Assembly: GCA_020444245.1 (NCBI GenBank)
Contig: JAHLLI010000003.1
Span: 62,001-126,000 of the forward strand
Direction: 5' to 3'
DNA from: Actinomycetales bacterium
Lineage (GTDB): Bacteria; Actinomycetota; Actinomycetes; Actinomycetales; Cellulomonadaceae
DNA: 64,000 nucleotides
This document shows positions 58,567 through 64,000 of this stretch, one piece after another. Each line of letters begins with the position of its first letter. The first letter of the stretch is position 1. Position numbers and translations under genes: made by a program. The notes beneath the pieces were generated by a model, which saw only the letters and a program-made list of their open reading frames with translations, made no database searches and was not told where the DNA came from.

Positions 58567-59871
58567 ATGGAACTCATGTCATCTCCGACCACGCAGGACT
58601 CCACCGCCGGGCCGACCGGACCCGACCCCGTCCGGGAGATTGTGGACGAGGTGGGCCGCGACTCGCTGTACCTGCTGGCCTCCCTGCCGGTCGCTCTCGC
58701 CTCGTTCACGCTCCTGGTCACCGGGGTGTCGCTGGCCGTCGGCCTCGCCGTGGTCTGGGTCGGGGTGCCGATCGGCGCCGCGACGCTCACGCTCGCCACG
58801 TGGTTCGCGGGCCTGGAGCGCGCCCGGCTGGCGGCCCGCGGCACCCACCTCGCGCCGGTCGTGTACGCGCCCGTCGCCGGTCTGGGGCTGCGGGCCCAGC
58901 TGCAGCGGCTGGCCGACCCCCGCCGCTGGGCCGCCGTGCTGCACGGCGTCGGGGCGCTCGTGCTCGCCGTCGTGACGTGGTCGATCGCGGTCGCCTGGTG
59001 GGCGGCGACGCTCGGCGGGCTGACCTACTGGTTCTGGCACCGGTGGCTGCCGGCGGACGAGCAGGGCCTGGCCGAGCTGCTGCGCCTCCCGCTGAGCGAG
59101 TCGATGGTGAACCTCATCCTCGGCATCGTGTTCCTCGTCAGCCTGCCGGCAGTGCTGCGCGGCTGTGCCGCGGCCCACGTGGGGTGGGCGAGACTGCTGC
59201 TCACCGGCGCGTCCCGCCGGGCTCTCGAGGCACAGGTGGGCGACCTCACGGCGCGGCGCAAGGCCGCGTCGGCGGCCGAGACCGCCGCCCTGCGCAAGCT
59301 GGAGCGCGACCTGCACGACGGCCCTCAGCAGCGGCTGGTACGGCTGGGGATGGACCTGTCCGCCGCCGAGCGCAGGCTCGAGGACGACCCGCAGGAGGCG
59401 CAGCGGCTGCTCGCCGAGGCGCGCACGCAGGCCGCCGAGACCCTCGCCGAGCTGCGCACGCTCTCGCGCGGCATCGCCCCGCCGGTGCTCGCCGACCGCG
59501 GGCTGGCGGCCGCACTGGCCCCCGTCGCCGCCCGGTGCACCGTGCCGACCGCCGTCGAGGTGACCGTTCCCGACCGTCCGTCCCCCGCGACCGAGACGGC
59601 TGCCTACTTCGTGGTGACCGAGGCCCTGGTCAACGTGGCCAAGCACGCGAACGCGTCGGGCGCATGGGTGTGGGTCGGCCCGCAGGAGCGTGACGGCACG
59701 CGCGTCCTGCAGGTCGAGGTCCACGACGACGGCGCGGGCGGCGCCACCGAGGCGAAGGGGCACGGGCTCGCCGGCCTCGCGGCGCGGGTCGAGGGGCTCG
59801 GCGGCACGTTCGCGCTGACCAGCCCGCAGGGCGGGCCCACGGTGGTGCGGGCGACGTTGCCCTGGCAGTGA
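58567..59871 (+). CDS. Sensor histidine kinase (putative-sensor plus HisKA_3/HATPase)
   Basis: 434-aa membrane kinase. Residues 30-215 form an integral-membrane putative-sensor domain with about four to five segments (YLLASLPVALASFTLLVTGV, then LAVVWVGVPIGAATLTLATW, and others). The HisKA_3 dimerisation motif is ERDLHDGPQQRLV with phospho-acceptor His250. The ATPase domain has TEALVNVAKHANAS (N box) and HDDGAGG...GHGLAGLAARVEGLGG (G boxes). The ATG at 58567 is chosen; 58576 is possible. It pairs with the response regulator 80 bp downstream. The stimulus is unknown, probably a membrane condition. Confidence 0.92.
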   Translation: MELMSSPTTQDSTAGPTGPDPVREIVDEVGRDSLYLLASLPVALASFTLLVTGVSLAVGLAVVWVGVPIGAATLTLATWFAGLERARLAARGTHLAPVVYAPVAGLGLRAQLQRLADPRRWAAVLHGVGALVLAVVTWSIAVAWWAATLGGLTYWFWHRWLPADEQGLAELLRLPLSESMVNLILGIVFLVSLPAVLRGCAAAHVGWARLLLTGASRRALEAQVGDLTARRKAASAAETAALRKLERDLHDGPQQRLVRLGMDLSAAERRLEDDPQEAQRLLAEARTQAAETLAELRTLSRGIAPPVLADRGLAAALAPVAARCTVPTAVEVTVPDRPSPATETAAYFVVTEALVNVAKHANASGAWVWVGPQERDGTRVLQVEVHDDGAGGATEAKGHGLAGLAARVEGLGGTFALTSPQGGPTVVRATLPWQ

Positions 59872-59889
59872 CCGCCGGCACGGTCGTGA

Positions 59890-59920
59890 GGGTGCAGGGC
59901 CTGGCCGCGGCCCTGCACCC
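59890..59920 (+). terminator. Perfect hairpin between kinase and response regulator
   Basis: GGGTGCAGGGCC and GGCCCTGCACCC form a perfect 12-bp stem with a 7-base loop, 18 bases after the kinase stop. It could terminate or attenuate kinase transcripts before the regulator gene, which has its own -10-like TAGGTT at 59941-59946. Confidence 0.6.
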
Positions 59921-59951
59921 GCCGGGTGCGTCGGGGCGGTTAGGTTGCCTC

Positions 59952-60602
59952 ATGCGCATCCTGCTGGCGGAGGACTCCGTGCTGCTCCGCGAGGGCCTCG
60001 TGCGGCTGCTCGAGGAGGCGGGGCACGACGTGGTCGCGACGGTCGAGCACGCCGACCGGATCGTCCCGGCGGCGCTCGAGCACCGGCCGGACGTCGCGGT
60101 GCTCGACGTCCGGATGCCGCCGACCTTCACCGACGACGGCCTGCGGGCCGCCGTCGAGCTGCGCAGGCTGGCGCCGGAGATCGCGGTGCTCGTGCTCTCC
60201 CAGTACGTCGAGGAGTCCTACGCCCGGGACCTGTTGTCCGACGGCCGCGGCGGGATCGGGTACCTGCTCAAGGACCGGGTCCAGGACCTGGGCGCGCTCG
60301 ACGACGCCCTCCACCGGGTCGCGGCGGGCGGCTCGGCGCTGGACCCGGACGTCGTCGCCCAGCTGGTCGCGGCGCGGCGCGGCACCGACCCGCTCGCGCG
60401 GCTGACCGGCCGCGAGCGCGAGGTGTTGATGCTCATGGCGGAGGGCCGCTCGAACGCGGCGATCGCCGCGGCCCTGGTGATCAGCGCCGGCGCCGTCGAG
60501 AAGCACGTCGGCAACGTGTTCGCCAAGCTCGACCTGCCACCGGACGACAACGACCACCGGCGGGTCAGGGCGGTCCTGGCCTGGCTCGACGCAACGGGCT
60601 GA
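59952..60602 (+). CDS. NarL/FixJ-type response regulator
   Basis: 216-aa regulator: receiver domain (MRILLAEDSVLLREGLVRLL; acidic pocket Glu7-Asp8, phospho-acceptor Asp52 in VLDVRMPP, Lys in GYLLKDRV) and a LuxR-type helix-turn-helix (LTGREREVLMLMAEGRSNAA, then ISAGAVEKHVGNVFAKLDL). The ATG at 59952 begins exactly at the receiver fold and is 5 nt after TAGGTT, so a leaderless transcript is possible; a GTG overlapping the kinase stop would add 28 non-conserved residues. It is the cognate of the upstream kinase. Confidence 0.93.
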   Translation: MRILLAEDSVLLREGLVRLLEEAGHDVVATVEHADRIVPAALEHRPDVAVLDVRMPPTFTDDGLRAAVELRRLAPEIAVLVLSQYVEESYARDLLSDGRGGIGYLLKDRVQDLGALDDALHRVAAGGSALDPDVVAQLVAARRGTDPLARLTGREREVLMLMAEGRSNAAIAAALVISAGAVEKHVGNVFAKLDLPPDDNDHRRVRAVLAWLDATG

Positions 60603-60621
60603 CCGGGGGCCCGGGACCGCG

Positions 60622-61056
60622 CTAGACGGGTGCCGTGGCCCGCTGGACGAGGGCCAGGAGCGCGGTCGCGTACGCGTCGGAGGCGGTCGCGCCCCGGTGG
60701 CGCCGCGGGCTGCCACCGGGCTCCCGCACCGCGACCACCCAGGGCCGATCGTCGTCCGGGTCGCGCTCGAGCGAGACGAACGTCGCGCCCAGCAGCTCAC
60801 GGAGCTGGTCCTCGCGGGGCAGCCAGAGGGCGTCCTCCTGGGCGACCGCGTCCAGCGCCCACTCGGTCGTGCCGTTGAACCCGAGAACCGTCCCCGTCGG
60901 GTAGTGGTGCGCCTCGATGGTCATCTCCGACAGGGTGAACACCTGCCCCGCCAGCTCGGGCTGCGGGATGACGAACCGGTCGCCGGGCGCCGGGGTCCAG
61001 CGCAGTCCCGCCTCGTGCAGCGCGGTGGCCAGGTGCTCAGAGATCAGCGTGCCCAT
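60622..61056 (-). CDS. Conserved actinobacterial protein of unknown function
   Basis: 144-aa soluble protein. Conserved-looking blocks are HEAGLRWTPAPGDRFVIP, FTLSEMTIEAHHYPTGTVLG, NGTTEWALDAVAQEDALWLP and REDQLRELLGATFVSLERD. I recall similar proteins in many actinobacteria, sometimes labelled CpaE-like without basis; no P-loop or receiver motif is present, so I do not use that name. It is convergent with the response regulator and 18 bp downstream of the oxidoreductase gene, hence likely cotranscribed with it. Confidence 0.75.
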   Translation of the reverse strand: MGTLISEHLATALHEAGLRWTPAPGDRFVIPQPELAGQVFTLSEMTIEAHHYPTGTVLGFNGTTEWALDAVAQEDALWLPREDQLRELLGATFVSLERDPDDDRPWVVAVREPGGSPRRHRGATASDAYATALLALVQRATAPV

Positions 61057-61074
61057 CGACCCAGTGTCGCCCGA

Positions 61075-62259
61075 TCAGCCTTCGACCGCAGTCCAGCGGC
61101 TGTCGTCCGCGGCGCTGCGCTCGACGGCCTCCAGCACGCGCTGCACGGCCAGACCGTCGGCGAACGTCGGCGTCGGCTGCTCCCCCGCGGCGATCGCGCG
61201 CACCAGGTCGACCACCTGGTGGGTGAAGGCGTGCTCGTACCCGAGCATGTGGCCGGGCGGCCACCACGCCCCCGCGTACGGGTGATCGGGCTCGGTCACC
61301 AGGATCCGGCGGTACCCCGCCTCGCGAGCGGGCACCGTCGCGTCGAACACGTGGAGCTCGTTGGGCGCCTCGAGGTCGAAGGCGATGGACCCGGTCTCGC
61401 CGTTGAGCTCCAGCCGCAGCGCGTTCTTGCGTCCCCACGCGAACCGCGTCGCCTCGAAAGTCGCCACGGCGCCCCCCGACAGCCGTGCGAGGAAGAGCGC
61501 GGCGTCGTCCACGGTCACCGGTCCACGCTCGACCCCCGGCGAGCCCGCAAGCCCGGTGCCGGGCCCGGCGGCGACCGGACGCTCGTCGACGAACGTCTCC
61601 AGCAGGCCGCTGACCCCGGTGACCGCCTCGCCGGTGAGGAACTGCACCGCGTCGACGATGTGCGCCGCGATGTCCCCGAGCGCACCCGACCCGGCCCGTG
61701 CCTTGTCCATGCGCCAGGTGAGCGGGGACTCGGGGTCCGCGAGCCAGTCCTGCAGGTACTGCGCCCGGACCTGGCGCACCGCCCCGATCCGCCCCTGCGC
61801 GATCAGATCCCGCGCGAAGGTCAGCGCTGGGACTCGCCGGTAGCTGAACCCGACCATGGCCCGCACGCCGCGGGGGGCCGCGCGCTCGGCGGCGGCCGTC
61901 ATGGCCTCCGCCTCGGCGACGGTGTTCGCCAGGGGCTTCTCGCACAGCACGTGCTTGCCGGCGTCGAGGGCGGCGATCGCGATCTCGGCGTGGGTGTCCC
62001 CCGGGCTGCCGATGTCGATCAGGTCGACGTCGTCCCGGGTGAGCAGCGTGCGCCAGTCGGTGGTGACGTCGGCCCAGCCGAGCGTCGCGGCGGCGTCGCG
62101 CAGCGGTCCCTCGGACCGCCCGGCGAGCACCGCCATCTCCGGCCGCAGCGGCAGCTCGAAGAACCGCGGGGCCACCCGCCAGGCCTGGGAGTGGGCGCGT
62201 CCCATGAACGCGTAGCCGACCATGCCGACCCCGAGCCGGGGCACCTCGTGCTGAACCAT
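61075..62259 (-). CDS. Gfo/Idh/MocA-family oxidoreductase
   Basis: 394-aa NAD(P)-dependent dehydrogenase, probably acting on a sugar, inositol or amino-sugar derivative. The N-terminal Rossmann part has GVGMVGYAFMGRAHSQAW; the catalytic lysine motif is LCEKPLANT near residue 105; the C-terminal alpha/beta domain has GSGALGDIAAHIVDAVQFLT with the conserved Asp/His, and FEATRFAWGRKN. The ATG has GGGAGAG upstream. It follows the GNAT gene by 44 bp. The substrate cannot be fixed without sugar-transport genes nearby. Confidence 0.92.
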   Translation of the reverse strand: MVQHEVPRLGVGMVGYAFMGRAHSQAWRVAPRFFELPLRPEMAVLAGRSEGPLRDAAATLGWADVTTDWRTLLTRDDVDLIDIGSPGDTHAEIAIAALDAGKHVLCEKPLANTVAEAEAMTAAAERAAPRGVRAMVGFSYRRVPALTFARDLIAQGRIGAVRQVRAQYLQDWLADPESPLTWRMDKARAGSGALGDIAAHIVDAVQFLTGEAVTGVSGLLETFVDERPVAAGPGTGLAGSPGVERGPVTVDDAALFLARLSGGAVATFEATRFAWGRKNALRLELNGETGSIAFDLEAPNELHVFDATVPAREAGYRRILVTEPDHPYAGAWWPPGHMLGYEHAFTHQVVDLVRAIAAGEQPTPTFADGLAVQRVLEAVERSAADDSRWTAVEG

Positions 62260-62303
62260 CGGTCTCTCCCTCTCGCGCCCCGAGACGCCCGGCGACCCGG
62301 CGC

Positions 62304-64000
<1,697 letters not shown>

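Noticed and set aside
59868-59951. Upstream GTG overlapping the kinase stop as start of the response regulator
   Set aside because: The extra 28 residues are encoded across a perfect hairpin and are not part of a receiver domain; the ATG at 59952 begins exactly at the fold.

Overview
The window is GC-rich DNA from an actinobacterium. The signs are frequent GTG starts, 4-base start/stop overlaps, many apparently leaderless genes, a mycothiol-dependent isomerase-family protein, a deazaflavin (F420)-type nitroreductase, an Arr rifamycin ADP-ribosyltransferase, and the gatCAB / ligA and ilvBNC / leuB neighbourhoods. The gene content would fit the Cellulomonas-Oerskovia part of the Actinobacteria, but that placement is inference. 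I see no rRNA, tRNA, CRISPR array, transposase or prophage gene; it looks like chromosomal core mixed with lineage-specific genes.

Layout. 1-3.0 kb (minus): FAH-family hydrolase, gltX and a HAD phosphatase. 3.1-16.8 kb: membrane acyltransferase, rnhA, esterase, phosphoribosyltransferase, a DUF2975/XRE pair, a DUF3516 helicase, ybaK, dodecin, YccF, a uridine-kinase-like protein, the YggS PLP protein, a lipoate ligase with reversed domain order, and arr. 17.0-20.5 kb: four translationally coupled genes for two ABC exporters. 20.5-29.8 kb: methyltransferases, a divergent yeiH/LysR pair around a LysR-type palindrome, a sulfide:quinone-oxidoreductase-like flavoprotein with a 50-residue partner under a CsoR/CstR-like operator, and a PAS-GGDEF-EAL protein. 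29.9-31.9 kb: cimA with an attenuator. 31.9-37.4 kb: two sigma-factor plus membrane-protein pairs. 37.9-43.3 kb: tam, two small membrane proteins, two tandem ilvE genes and leuB. 43.4-46.7 kb: a DUF4956 / VTC / Cthe_2159-like lipoprotein module. 46.8-51.1 kb: ilvBNC plus an ASCH protein, with its attenuator. 51.1-56.8 kb: PCD-VOC fusion, 2-hydroxyacid dehydrogenase, and gatCAB plus GNAT. 56.8-64 kb: F420-type enzyme, methyltransferase, a two-component system, an oxidoreductase, a GNAT and the 3' part of ligA.

How it fits together. Branched-chain amino-acid synthesis is the main theme: cimA, ilvB, ilvN, ilvC, leuB and two ilvE paralogues. The ilvB and cimA transcripts each begin with a very short, apparently leaderless peptide (four Val codons after Leu for ilvB, Leu-Ile-Ile for cimA), followed by a hairpin and a U-tract terminator. 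ilvB and leuB also share a near-identical 14-bp upstream motif. Both sigma-factor genes have the same ACAAC-N17-CGTY promoter and each is followed by a membrane-anchored partner. The least understood unit is the DUF4956 / VTC / beta-helix lipoprotein operon lying between the leuB and ilvBNC blocks.
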